Source: Paracoccaceae bacterium (GTDB lineage: Bacteria; Pseudomonadota; Alphaproteobacteria; Rhodobacterales; Rhodobacteraceae). Taken from it: a DNA stretch of 18,271 bases. This document shows, one piece after another, positions 7,706 through 15,620 of this stretch. The position numbers and the translations under genes are program-made. The notes beneath the pieces are model-generated. The model did not search any database. It was not told where the DNA came from and worked only from the letters and a program-made list of their open reading frames with translations. The stretch spans positions 1 to 18,271 of the forward strand of contig SLKW01000191.1 of the NCBI GenBank assembly GCA_007134405.1. Direction: 5' to 3'. Every line of letters starts with the position of its first letter. Position 1 is the stretch's first letter.

Positions 7706-7823
7706 AAGACGTCCGGGGGCAAATCGCCGCTGGGGATTAACCACCCTTGCCACGACGGACCGTCTGGGACATCAACAGTGGTAGATTTCAATCCAATAGC
7801 GGTTCTTTTCCGAGTTCCGAGCC
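7706..7823. other. Intergenic gap between the GT14-like gene and the four-gene Gtr-like module
   Basis: This 118-base gap contains a short palindrome (GACGG-a-CCGTC, near 7756) but no convincing terminator with a T-tract and no good promoter. It could carry a weak promoter for the downstream four-gene unit, or the genes may simply be read through from the ABC gene. Confidence 0.3.
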
Positions 7824-8885
7824 ATGTCACTTGCAATAATTACCGGTAGCGCCGGTCTTGTCGGATCGGAGTCGGCGCGCTTCTTCTGTGAACAGGGCTG
7901 GGAGGTGGTTGGCCTCGATAACGACATGCGTCGCCAATTCTTCGGCGCGGAGGCCAGCACGGAGGCGAACCGGAGACAGCTTGAGGCGGATTTGACGGCG
8001 TATCGCCATTTGGCGGTCGATATCCGCGACGCCGAGCGCGTGAACGAAGTCTTTGCCACATTCGGCCGCTCTGTTGGCGCCGTGATCCATGCCGCGGCCC
8101 AACCCTCGCACGATTGGGCTGCGCGGGATCCGCAGACCGACTTCGGGGTCAACGCCGTGGGCACGCTCAATCTGCTCGAAGCCGCGCGCCGCCACGCGCC
8201 GGAGGCGCCGTTCGTCTTCACCAGTACCAACAAGGTCTACGGCGACACTCCGAACCGGCTGCCCCTGATCGAAGACGAGAGCCGCTTCATTGTCGACCCG
8301 GCGCATCGCTTCGCAGAACTCGGCATCGACGAGTCGATGAGCATTGACCAGACTCTGCACAGCGTCTTCGGCGCATCCAAGGCCGCAGCGGACGTCATGG
8401 TGCAGGAATACGGGCGCTACTTCGGGATGCCCACGGTCTGCTTCCGCGGCGGCTGCCTCACCGGACCGGCGCATGCCGGTGCCGAACTGCATGGCTTTCT
8501 CGCCTATCTGGTCCGCGCCTGTGCCGAGGGGCGCACGTACCGCGTCTTCGGACACAAGGCCAAGCAGGTCCGGGACAACCTCCATGCGCGCGATCTGGTG
8601 GAAGCGTTCTGGCACTACGTGGCGGACCCCCGCCCCGCAGAGGTTTACAATATTGGTGGCGGGGTCTGGTCGAACTGCTCGATGCTGGAGGCGATCGACC
8701 TCACCGAGAAGACCGTTGGCCGGACGCTGGAGTGGCACTACGAGGACGAGGCCCGGATTGGCGACCATATCTGGTGGGTCAGCGACGTGTCGAAATTCAG
8801 GGCCCATTATCCCCACTGGTCCGTTCAGCGCGACGTGCCCGCCATCATCCGCGAAATCGCGGACGCCTTGCATGAGCGCGCCTGA
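7824..8885 (+). CDS. NAD-dependent nucleotide-sugar epimerase, CDP-tyvelose/paratose 2-epimerase-like (extended SDR)
   Basis: A 353-residue extended SDR. The NAD site is [10 protein letters not shown] (G8, G11, G14) followed by [28 protein letters not shown] and [10 protein letters not shown] (T133-S134-T135) are characteristic of the RfbE/tyvelose-epimerase-like branch, as are [25 protein letters not shown] and NIGGG. The usual catalytic YxxxK is FGASK here (F182, K186), so the tyrosine is replaced by phenylalanine. From memory this substitution recurs in close relatives, so it is probably a family trait, not decay. The protein would alter a nucleotide-activated sugar in the cytoplasm, but the exact reaction is unknown. 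It is the first of four overlapping genes; its last 14 bases overlap the GtrA-like gene, suggesting its product sugar is used by that module. The ribosome-binding site is weak. Confidence 0.85.
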   Translation: MSLAIITGSAGLVGSESARFFCEQGWEVVGLDNDMRRQFFGAEASTEANRRQLEADLTAYRHLAVDIRDAERVNEVFATFGRSVGAVIHAAAQPSHDWAARDPQTDFGVNAVGTLNLLEAARRHAPEAPFVFTSTNKVYGDTPNRLPLIEDESRFIVDPAHRFAELGIDESMSIDQTLHSVFGASKAAADVMVQEYGRYFGMPTVCFRGGCLTGPAHAGAELHGFLAYLVRACAEGRTYRVFGHKAKQVRDNLHARDLVEAFWHYVADPRPAEVYNIGGGVWSNCSMLEAIDLTEKTVGRTLEWHYEDEARIGDHIWWVSDVSKFRAHYPHWSVQRDVPAIIREIADALHERA

Positions 8886-9375
8886 GAGGGAGCGGAGCGC
8901 CGGCGCCGGTCTGGCGCGAGCCGACATGCGTGCCCAGTTCGCCTGGTACATCGTGGTTGGCGGGCTTTCCTTTCTGACCGATCTCACGGTGTTCGTCGGC
9001 CTTCTGTGGCTTGGCATGCCGGTGCTGGGTGCGCTTGTGATCGGATTTCTGATCGGCACGTTGACGAATTATGTTCTGTCGCGCGTCCTGGCTTTTACCG
9101 GCGGGCGATTCCACCTCAGCGGAGAGATCCTGCGCCTGTTCACGGTCGCACTTGTCGGACTGGCGCTGACCGCACTTCTCGTCGGTCTCTTGATGGGCGC
9201 CGGCATGTCGGCAGTGGCCGCCAAGATCGTCGCGACGCCCATTGCACTGATCTGGAACTATGCAGCGCGGCGCCTGTTCGTCTTCCATCCGCAGATGCCG
9301 ATTGCCATCTGGCGCATGACAGACCGCACATTGGCCCGGATGAAGCGCTCCGACCGAGACAGGACGACCCGATGA
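8872..9375 (+). CDS. GtrA-family small membrane protein (polyprenyl-phosphate-sugar flippase-like)
   Basis: A 167-residue protein with four predicted membrane helices at about 23-47, 50-70, 86-108 and 113-131, and a basic C-terminal tail. Family landmarks are [16 protein letters not shown], the [10 protein letters not shown] after helix 2 and the [12 protein letters not shown] after helix 4. GtrA proteins are associated with moving polyprenyl-phosphate-linked monosaccharides across the inner membrane, or with supporting the partner GT2 enzyme. The start at ATG 8872 lies inside the end of the epimerase gene (14-base overlap), and its stop overlaps the next ATG (ATGA at 9372-9375), so all are probably translated in a coupled way. 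A longer open frame upstream (from 8344) lies wholly within the epimerase gene in another frame and was discarded. The partner GT2 immediately downstream fits the classic gtrA-gtrB pairing. Confidence 0.88.
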   Translation: MSAPERERSAGAGLARADMRAQFAWYIVVGGLSFLTDLTVFVGLLWLGMPVLGALVIGFLIGTLTNYVLSRVLAFTGGRFHLSGEILRLFTVALVGLALTALLVGLLMGAGMSAVAAKIVATPIALIWNYAARRLFVFHPQMPIAIWRMTDRTLARMKRSDRDRTTR

Positions 9376-10955
9376 CGACTGACCAGACGCAAGCGGTGGC
9401 CTCGACCGGTTCCGACCCGCGCATCGCCACGCTCGCGCTGCGCGAGAGCTATCGGGATGCGTATCTGGCCCGCCACGACCCCATTGCGGACGAAAGGCTG
9501 CTGTGGCGCGCCCAGAGCTTTCGCCATCTGGTGCATCTGAGCCCAGACCAGACGATCTTGGAGCTCGGTTGCGGCAGCATGCGATTCACGCGCCGGCTCG
9601 TGCGGGTGACCCGCGGAGAGAACCCGATTTGCGCCGCCACCTTCGGAACCGCCGAGGCCCCGGAGATCACGGGTCCTGTCGAACATGTGCGGCTCGACAG
9701 CCTGCCCGGAGCGCTTGCCGGCAGAAAATTCGATTGCGTGGTCGGCCTCGATCTTCTGGACGCGCGCGACTGCGCGGCAGTGCTGAACGCGGTCCACGAC
9801 TTGCTGAGGCCTGGCGGTCAGGTCGTCTTCTTCGAAAGCAACCCCTGGAATCCGTGGCTTCGGCTCAAACGGCTCATACGGCGGTTTTCCGGTGGCGATC
9901 CGCGCAGCCTTCTGAGCCGCCCGCGCCTTTACGAGCTGCTGTCGGAAATGGGCTTCATCCGTATCTTCGCGGTCTATACCGACTTCGTCTATTCGCCGCT
10001 GACCCCAGGCATGATCTGGCTTCTGCGCAACCTCTCGATCATGGCCGAGAACGCGCGCGGGATCCGCCGGTTCGCCGGCGCGATCCTCGTGCACGCGCAA
10101 AAGCCCCCGCGCATTCAACTGCGTCCAAGCCGTTCGCTCTGCGACCACCCATCGCTCTACCGCTCGGTTTCCGTCATCATCCCGTGCCACAATGAAGAGA
10201 TGAACATTGGCCCGCTGATCGATCGATTGCTCGAACTCTACGGCGACTACATTCACGAGATCGTCCCGGTCGACGACAACAGCCGCGATGCCACGGCCCG
10301 CATCCTGGCAGAATACGCCACCGCCGATCCGCGGATCCGCCCGGTCTACCGTACGCCGCCGAACGGGGTCGGCCGGGCGCTGGCCGATGGCTACCGGGCC
10401 GCCACCGGGGCCTGGGTGCTGTCGATGGATTGCGATTTCCAGCATCTCCTGACCGAAGTGCGCGATCTCTTCGACCGTGCTGCGGCCGGCGCCCCCGTTG
10501 TCGTCGGTAGCCGTTTCTCGCGCCACAGCGTGCTATTGAACTACCCCTTCCCCAAGATCCTCTCCAACCGGGCCTTTCATGTTCTGGCGCGGCTGGTTGT
10601 CGGACGCTCGTTTCGGGACGTGACCAACAACCTGAAACTCATGCGTAAGGACGTGGTTGACCGGCTTGCGTTGACCGCGCCGGGTTTCGCTGCGAACGCC
10701 GAGACGGGTCTCCAGCCGATGCTGATGGGGTATCCGCTGGCCGAAGCGCCGATTTCGTGGATCAACCGCTCCTTCGACATGGGCCATTCGTCTTTCCGTC
10801 TGGTCCGGGTCGGCGGCGGCTACGCCAGGGTGCTCTGGAACGCCTTTCGCGCCCGGGCCTTCGGCACCGGTCCCTATGCGGCGCTGCGCGGCACCGCGGT
10901 GCGGAAAACGACATCCGACGCAGCGCCGGATCCCGCGCCGGAGAACCGCGCGTGA
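9372..10955 (+). CDS. Fusion of SAM methyltransferase and DPM1-like GT2 glycosyltransferase
   Basis: A 527-residue two-domain protein. Residues about 50-240 form a class I methyltransferase: motif I ILELGCGS (E64 to G68), then FDCVVGLDLLD and LLRPGGQVVFFE. Residues about 262-500 are a GT2 domain of the dolichol/polyprenyl-phosphate sugar synthase type: SVSVIIPCHNEEMNIG (from 265), VDDNSRDAT (D301-D302), the metal-binding D-C-D (353-355) in SMDCDFQH, and NNLKLMRKDV. No C-terminal membrane helices are seen, so it resembles soluble DPM1 more than Shigella GtrB. The likely job is to place a sugar on a polyprenyl phosphate and to methylate that sugar or a related acceptor; coupling of the two activities is inference. 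The start at ATG 9372 has AGGA at 9361-9364 and overlaps the GtrA stop. The stop overlaps the GTG of the next gene. Both domains look intact. Confidence 0.87.
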   Translation: MTTDQTQAVASTGSDPRIATLALRESYRDAYLARHDPIADERLLWRAQSFRHLVHLSPDQTILELGCGSMRFTRRLVRVTRGENPICAATFGTAEAPEITGPVEHVRLDSLPGALAGRKFDCVVGLDLLDARDCAAVLNAVHDLLRPGGQVVFFESNPWNPWLRLKRLIRRFSGGDPRSLLSRPRLYELLSEMGFIRIFAVYTDFVYSPLTPGMIWLLRNLSIMAENARGIRRFAGAILVHAQKPPRIQLRPSRSLCDHPSLYRSVSVIIPCHNEEMNIGPLIDRLLELYGDYIHEIVPVDDNSRDATARILAEYATADPRIRPVYRTPPNGVGRALADGYRAATGAWVLSMDCDFQHLLTEVRDLFDRAAAGAPVVVGSRFSRHSVLLNYPFPKILSNRAFHVLARLVVGRSFRDVTNNLKLMRKDVVDRLALTAPGFAANAETGLQPMLMGYPLAEAPISWINRSFDMGHSSFRLVRVGGGYARVLWNAFRARAFGTGPYAALRGTAVRKTTSDAAPDPAPENRA

Positions 10956-12373
10956 AGACCGCCGCCGCCGGCCGCAACGGTCTGCTCACCCGCTTGCTCG
11001 ATCCGCGCCTCGGCATCGCGGGCGCGACGCTGCTGCTTCTCGCTATGGCGTTCACCAGCGTGGCGATGTGGGGCCGCAACATCGGTCTTGCCGAGGACTG
11101 GTTCATGGTTCCCGCGATGACCGGCAACGAGCCCGACCTCGCGGCATGGCTGTGGTCGCAGAACAACGAGCATCGGCTGCCGGTGCAACGGCTGATCTAT
11201 CTCGGGCTCTTGCGGCTCACCGGGGATTTCCGCTCCGGAATGGTGTTCAGCCAGCTCCTGCTCGCCGGTCTCGGCCTGGCGCTCGCCTGGGCCGCGGCGC
11301 GGGCCCGTGGCCGGCCACGCTGGCGCGACGCGGTGTTTCCGCTGGCGCTTCTCCATCTCGGCCATTGGGAGAACCTGGTCTGGGGATGGCAGATCCAGTT
11401 CGTCTGGTCGACGGTCCTTGCCGGTTGTGTCCTGGTCCTCGTGGCGCGCAAGGGGGTGCTCGGTCTGCGCGCGGGGCTCGCCGCGAGCCTTCTGCTCGCG
11501 CTTCTGCCCCTCTCGGGGGCGAACGGGATCGTGGTGGCGGCGGCGATGGCGCCCTGGCTTGCCGCGCATGCCATCGTGCGGCTTGGCCGGAGCCAAATCG
11601 GCCCCCTGCGCCTCGCCCCGGCGGGGGTGCCGGCCGACCGGCGGATCGGCCTCGTGCTTCTTGCCGGCGCAATCCTGCCCTACGCCCTTATCGGGGTCTA
11701 TTTCATCGGCTATGCGCAGCCGGGCTGGACGCCGCCGATGGCCTCGCCGCAGGAATTCCTGGCCGCAGCAGAGACCTATTTCGCCTACGCGCTCGGTCCC
11801 GGCACGCGACGTTTCTCGCTGCTTCTCTTCGCGCTTGCCGTGATCGGCTTCATCGCCCTCGGCGGCCTTCTGGCGCTCCGCGCCGCCCTGGCCGGCCGGC
11901 CGGAGGAGCGCCTGCGCGCAAGTGGGCTCGTGCTGTTCATCGGCGTGGGCGTCGCGCTCGGCCTTGCCGTCGCGCTTGCCCGCGGCGGCTACGCGCAGCG
12001 CATGCCCGACCGCTACGCACTATTCGCGACCCTGCCGCTCCTCGGTGCGGCTTTTGCCTGGGAGATCTACGCCCCGCGCCGGTTCGGCCGCTTCGCGGTG
12101 AGCGCGCTCGCCATCGGACTGGTCCTCCTTCTGCACGCCAACATCCGCACCGGTTTCGACTGGCGCAACTTCTATGTGCGCGGCATGACTGCCGTCGAGG
12201 CGGACATCGCGGCCGGCGTTCCCATCCCCGAACTGGCCGCCCGCCACCACCCCTTCCTGATGCACTGGGACGAGGACGGGCTGCGCGCGCGGATGCAGAT
12301 GCTGCACGAGGCCGGGATCAGGCCTTTCGACACGGTCCAGCCCGGTGACCTCGCACCGGAACCCAGCCGATAA
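10952..12373 (+). CDS. Polytopic membrane protein, possible GT-C-type glycosyltransferase
   Basis: A 473-residue hydrophobic protein with roughly 8-11 predicted membrane helices, the first at about 21-41. An acidic pair E48-D49 follows the first helix in GLAEDWFMVP, in the position where GT-C enzymes keep catalytic acidic residues. Other striking stretches are SQNNEHRLPVQRL (NEHR at 72-75), HWENLVWGWQIQF (138-150) and MPDRYALF (351-358). I recall similar NEHR and ENLxWGxQ motifs in uncharacterised membrane proteins but cannot name a described family. The start is GTG 10952, preceded by GGAG at 10940-10943 and overlapping the stop of the fusion gene; a longer frame back to 10757 lies in that gene and was discarded. 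By position it could be the GtrC-like transferase that uses the polyprenyl-linked sugar on the periplasmic side. The membrane nature is firm; the enzymatic role is inference. Confidence 0.75.
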   Translation: MKTAAAGRNGLLTRLLDPRLGIAGATLLLLAMAFTSVAMWGRNIGLAEDWFMVPAMTGNEPDLAAWLWSQNNEHRLPVQRLIYLGLLRLTGDFRSGMVFSQLLLAGLGLALAWAAARARGRPRWRDAVFPLALLHLGHWENLVWGWQIQFVWSTVLAGCVLVLVARKGVLGLRAGLAASLLLALLPLSGANGIVVAAAMAPWLAAHAIVRLGRSQIGPLRLAPAGVPADRRIGLVLLAGAILPYALIGVYFIGYAQPGWTPPMASPQEFLAAAETYFAYALGPGTRRFSLLLFALAVIGFIALGGLLALRAALAGRPEERLRASGLVLFIGVGVALGLAVALARGGYAQRMPDRYALFATLPLLGAAFAWEIYAPRRFGRFAVSALAIGLVLLLHANIRTGFDWRNFYVRGMTAVEADIAAGVPIPELAARHHPFLMHWDEDGLRARMQMLHEAGIRPFDTVQPGDLAPEPSR

Positions 12374-12409
12374 CGTCTTTCGGCCCTCGCCTGCCGCCGC
12401 CCAGGTGGT

Positions 12410-13168
12410 TCACCCCGCCTTGCGCCAGGCCGCCGCGATCTCGGTTCCCTTCGTGCGGTGCCCATGCGCGATCCAGCCCACCGCCGACACGGGCGCGAAA
12501 AGCGCGTGCAGAACCTTGCGGCGACGGCGGGAGAGGCGGCTGAAACTCACGTCGTGACTGAGCGCCAGAAGCGGGTTGATGAACGACACCGCGACCTCGG
12601 CCGGGGCGCCGAACAATGCGTCGAGCTCGCCTTGAGTGTAGCCGCGCCGCACATGGCCCCATTCGGCGAAAAGCTCCTCCTCGGGGGGGCAGACGGGCTT
12701 GAAGACGCCGTAATAGGGATAGCGCCAGCGCTCTCGGTCGGGCGTGCTGACCAGCACCCAGCCGCCGGGACGCAAGACCCGCAGCACCTCGCGCGCCACC
12801 GCGCCGTCGTCGGGCACGTGCTCGAGCAGGTCGAACATCGTTACCATGTCAAAGCTTTCGTCCGCGAACGGCAGGTCGGTGGCATCGCCCGCCACGAAGG
12901 TCACGCGCGGATTGTCGCGGTTGCAGGGCGCTTCGGCGAAGGACGGCTCCATGTCGAGGTTCGTGACCCGCGCCCGGGGGTAGAGAAGCGCCGACAGCCC
13001 ACTCTGCCCGCCGCCCACCTCGAGCAGGTCCGCGACGGGGATGTCGGGGGCAACCCGGTGCAGCGCGCGCATCTTGTCGCGGAAAAAGAGCCCGTCGGTG
13101 AACGGGCCGGGAAAGGGATTGCGGGCAAGAAACGCCCCCAGCGGGGCCTTGTGGGCAACGGCGGTCAC
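12410..13168 (-). CDS. SAM-dependent methyltransferase (class I)
   Basis: A 252-residue methyltransferase. Motif I is DLLEVGGGQSG (E50 to G57), followed by the ribose-binding acidic residue in NLDME (D72), GDATDLPFADESFD (94-107), DLLEHVPDDG (113-122) and VLRPGGWVLVSTPD, the typical Methyltransf_11 layout. A C-terminal segment of about 80 residues is basic (SRLSRRRRK) and could contact the membrane or acceptor. It probably methylates a sugar of the glycan; the target cannot be read. The start is GTG 13168, supported by GGAG (complement of 13176-13179) and overlapping the stop of the upstream GT2 (GTGA). It is the last gene of a three-gene minus-strand unit, and converges on the membrane-protein gene with only 36 bases between the stops and no recognisable terminator. 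Confidence 0.85.
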   Translation of the reverse strand: MTAVAHKAPLGAFLARNPFPGPFTDGLFFRDKMRALHRVAPDIPVADLLEVGGGQSGLSALLYPRARVTNLDMEPSFAEAPCNRDNPRVTFVAGDATDLPFADESFDMVTMFDLLEHVPDDGAVAREVLRVLRPGGWVLVSTPDRERWRYPYYGVFKPVCPPEEELFAEWGHVRRGYTQGELDALFGAPAEVAVSFINPLLALSHDVSFSRLSRRRRKVLHALFAPVSAVGWIAHGHRTKGTEIAAAWRKAG

Positions 13169-14394
13169 GGGCGTTCTCCGGGCGGTTGGGGATCAAGGCG
13201 GGGGGGACCGTCCCGGCGCAGCCAGGCAAGGGCGTGGAACGGCCCTTCGAGACAGCCGAGAAATTGCGGGCGCACGATGGCCAGCAGGTCGCGGTCACGC
13301 TGGCGCAGCGCGCGAACGGCAAGCCTGAGATAGTACCAGGGCATGATCGCGAAGGCACGGATCAGATGGGCGGGCCGCCGGTCCTGTGCAAACTGCACGA
13401 ACAGCGCCACGACATGGCCGCGGGCATAGGCGCGCAGCTGGCGAACCAACCCCGCCCGGTCGCCGCGATGATGATGGAAGACGACCGCGGCCGGGTCGTA
13501 GAGGCAGACATGGCCGGCGCGCAGCAGCCGGAACCAGAACTCGCTGTCCTCGCTGCAGCCCGACGCCCCGGCGCCGAGCCGCGGGTCGAACAGGCCCACC
13601 TCTGTAAAGACCGCGCGGCGCATCGCCATGTTGGCGCCGGCGCCCATCTTCCAGACATCGGGCGGACGCCACCAGCTGGTCCTGAGAAAAGAGCCGTCGA
13701 AACGGCGGCGCAGAAGCATCTTGCCGAAGCCGCCGATCTCGAACTCGAAAAGGCAGGCGGCATCGCTGGCCAGGCTGGCCGGCAGCACAAGCCCGGTGAC
13801 GCAGGCCACCTCCGCATCCGCGAAGGGGGCAGAGAGACGGGCGATCCAGTCCTCGGGCAGTTCGACATCGTCGTCGGTGAAGGCGATGATCTCGCCCGTT
13901 GCGGCCCTTGCACCGGCATTGCGGGCATGGCTGAGGCCGGGGCGATCCTCGGCCACGTAGCGCACGCCGGGAAAGGCGCGCACCGCCTGCGCCGTCGCCT
14001 GGCCGCGCGGGGCGTTGTCGACCACGATCACCTCGGCCGGCGGCGGCGTACAGCGTGCAAGCGATGCGAGGCAGCGCGTCAGATCCCCGGGCCGGTCGCG
14101 AGTGCAGATCACCACGGAAACCGCCATGTCCGGCGACGGCGGCGCGGCGAAGGCCGCCTCGTTTTCGCTGGCGACGGTCGGGCCCGCAGTATCGGCGACA
14201 AGCGGGGGCACGGCTTCGGCCGGCACGGGAAGCTCGGCCTTCAGCAGGATGCGAAACCCCGCCGGTCGGCCATCCTTCCAGACGACCGCATAGACCGACC
14301 GCTCCCCCGGCGCGGCCGCGATGGGGGCGAAGGGGCCGGCCAGGTCCACATGGCGCAGCCCGCAGGGGGCAAGCGTGGCGGGGCGGGAGGTCAT
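13165..14394 (-). CDS. Glycosyltransferase family 2 with N-terminal accessory domain
   Basis: A 409-residue protein. The GT2 domain spans about residues 90-330: AVSVVICTRDRPGDL (91-105), VIVVDNAPRG, DRPGLSHARNAGARAATG (150-167), the metal-binding DDD (174-176) in FTDDDVELP, GAGANMAMRR and CSEDSEFWFRLL with the acceptor-side acidic pair. Residues 1 to about 88 form a separate small domain (LRHVDL, then AVVWKDGRPAGFRIL at about 36-50) that is shared with the neighbouring GT2 gene at 14391-15620. The C-terminus (about 345-395) has basic and hydrophobic stretches but no clear membrane span. The start ATG 14394 overlaps the stop of the upstream gene (ATGA); a longer frame up to 14670 lies in that gene and was rejected. 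It would add a sugar to the glycan in the cytoplasm; specificity unknown. Confidence 0.87.
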   Translation of the reverse strand: MTSRPATLAPCGLRHVDLAGPFAPIAAAPGERSVYAVVWKDGRPAGFRILLKAELPVPAEAVPPLVADTAGPTVASENEAAFAAPPSPDMAVSVVICTRDRPGDLTRCLASLARCTPPPAEVIVVDNAPRGQATAQAVRAFPGVRYVAEDRPGLSHARNAGARAATGEIIAFTDDDVELPEDWIARLSAPFADAEVACVTGLVLPASLASDAACLFEFEIGGFGKMLLRRRFDGSFLRTSWWRPPDVWKMGAGANMAMRRAVFTEVGLFDPRLGAGASGCSEDSEFWFRLLRAGHVCLYDPAAVVFHHHRGDRAGLVRQLRAYARGHVVALFVQFAQDRRPAHLIRAFAIMPWYYLRLAVRALRQRDRDLLAIVRPQFLGCLEGPFHALAWLRRDGPPRLDPQPPGERP

Positions 14395-15620
14395 GCCGCC
14401 GCCCCGTATTCCCGCCCCTGCCCCGCCGCGGCGCGGATCCGGGCGATGCGGCGCTTCGAGCGGCCGTATTCGCCGCACAGCCCGACCACGCCCCCCCAGA
14501 TCTCGCCCAGGATCATGGGCGCCGGGATTGGCTCGCGGCCACGGGCACGGGCCTTCAGCCGCCGCGCCTGGTAACGGAACCACCAGCGGATCGTGCTGCG
14601 AAACCGCCCGCGCATGGCCGGGTCGGAAGCCATCGACTTTGCCACGAAGGCCATGAAGCCGACGCCCCACGTGTAATACTGCCGCCGCAGCACCGCCATG
14701 TCGCGCCGATGCTCGTGATAGACCGCCGCCTGCGGCTCGTAGACGAGCGTCGCGCCCGCGCGCAGCACGCGATAGAAGATGTCGAGATCGCCGCCCCCCG
14801 GCAGGGGCCGCCCGGTATCGAGCGCCTCGTCGAAGCCGCCCAGTCGCCGCACCAGATCGCGGCGCAGGCTCATGTTGGCGCCAGCGCCGAAGCGACCGGC
14901 GCCGCAGGGATAGAGCTGGTCGCCGTAACGCTCGGCGCCATAGCGGATGGGCCGGAAGCCGCGCCGGAACCCCCCGCCCGCCTCGAAGAGGATCTGGGCC
15001 TCGGTTTCCAGCGCCATCGGCAGGACAAGGCCGGTGACGCAGCCCGCATCCGGGTTCTCGGCCCAGGCGCGGCGGAGCCCCTTGAGCCAGTCGCTATCGA
15101 CGATGACATCGTCGTCGAGAAAGGCCACCACCTCGCCGCGGGCTTCGCGTATCGCGCGGTTGCGCGCGAAATTGAGCCCGACCAGAGGCTCGTGGAAATA
15201 CCGCACCCAGTCGCGCTTCCCGCAGACCTCGCGCATCCGGTCGTCGGAGGAGGCGTTGTCGATCACCACGACATCGAATTCCCCCTCCATACGCAGCGGC
15301 CCAAGCGAGGTCAGCAGCCGATCGACCCAATCCCAGCGGTCTTTCGAGCAGATCGCGACCGTGATGCTTGGCGCCGAGGCCGCTGGCGCGCCCATCTCGT
15401 CGCGCAACCGCCGGATCGTGACCGCCTCGCGCACCTCCCGGTCGATCAGGCGCGCCGGCTCGATCCCCTCGCCCGCCGCGAACGCTTTTTCATCGATCAG
15501 CTTGAACCCGACAATCCGCCCCCGGTCGCGCAGAATGACGCCAAGCCCGCTTTCGCCGGGGTCTGGCGTGACCCGTGGCGGCAGATCGCAAAGATCGAGC
15601 GTGCGTAACCCGTATCCCAT
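14391..15620 (-). CDS. Glycosyltransferase family 2 with N-terminal accessory domain (paralogue)
   Basis: A 409-residue protein from ATG 15620; a GTG at 15629 would add three residues and sits very close to an AAGG, so the start is uncertain by 9 bases. The N-terminal domain (residues 1 to about 80: LRTLDL, GVILRDRGRIVGFKLI) matches that of the next gene in pattern. The GT2 domain follows: ITVAICSKDRWDW (86-98), VVVIDNASSDD, LVGLNFARNRAIREARG, the DDD triad (169-171) in FLDDDVIVD, GAGANMSLRR, and GGGDLDIFYRVL in place of the usual ED pair. A basic, Arg-rich tail closes the protein. It is the first gene of the minus-strand unit and overlaps the next by ATGA. The two paralogues are clearly diverged, so they probably add different sugars. 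Function as a transferase is well supported; donor and acceptor are unknown. Confidence 0.87.
   Translation of the reverse strand: MGYGLRTLDLCDLPPRVTPDPGESGLGVILRDRGRIVGFKLIDEKAFAAGEGIEPARLIDREVREAVTIRRLRDEMGAPAASAPSITVAICSKDRWDWVDRLLTSLGPLRMEGEFDVVVIDNASSDDRMREVCGKRDWVRYFHEPLVGLNFARNRAIREARGEVVAFLDDDVIVDSDWLKGLRRAWAENPDAGCVTGLVLPMALETEAQILFEAGGGFRRGFRPIRYGAERYGDQLYPCGAGRFGAGANMSLRRDLVRRLGGFDEALDTGRPLPGGGDLDIFYRVLRAGATLVYEPQAAVYHEHRRDMAVLRRQYYTWGVGFMAFVAKSMASDPAMRGRFRSTIRWWFRYQARRLKARARGREPIPAPMILGEIWGGVVGLCGEYGRSKRRIARIRAAAGQGREYGAAA

Noticed and set aside
8344..8871. Upstream extension of the GtrA-like frame
   Set aside because: This part lies inside the epimerase gene in another frame and encodes Arg/Ser/Thr/Pro-rich sequence without membrane helices; the start at 8872 gives a normal GtrA length.
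10876..12348. 490-codon frame overlapping the polytopic membrane protein
   Set aside because: Its translation is an Arg/Ala/Pro/Gly-rich shadow with no membrane helices or domain, while the other frame gives a coherent membrane protein.
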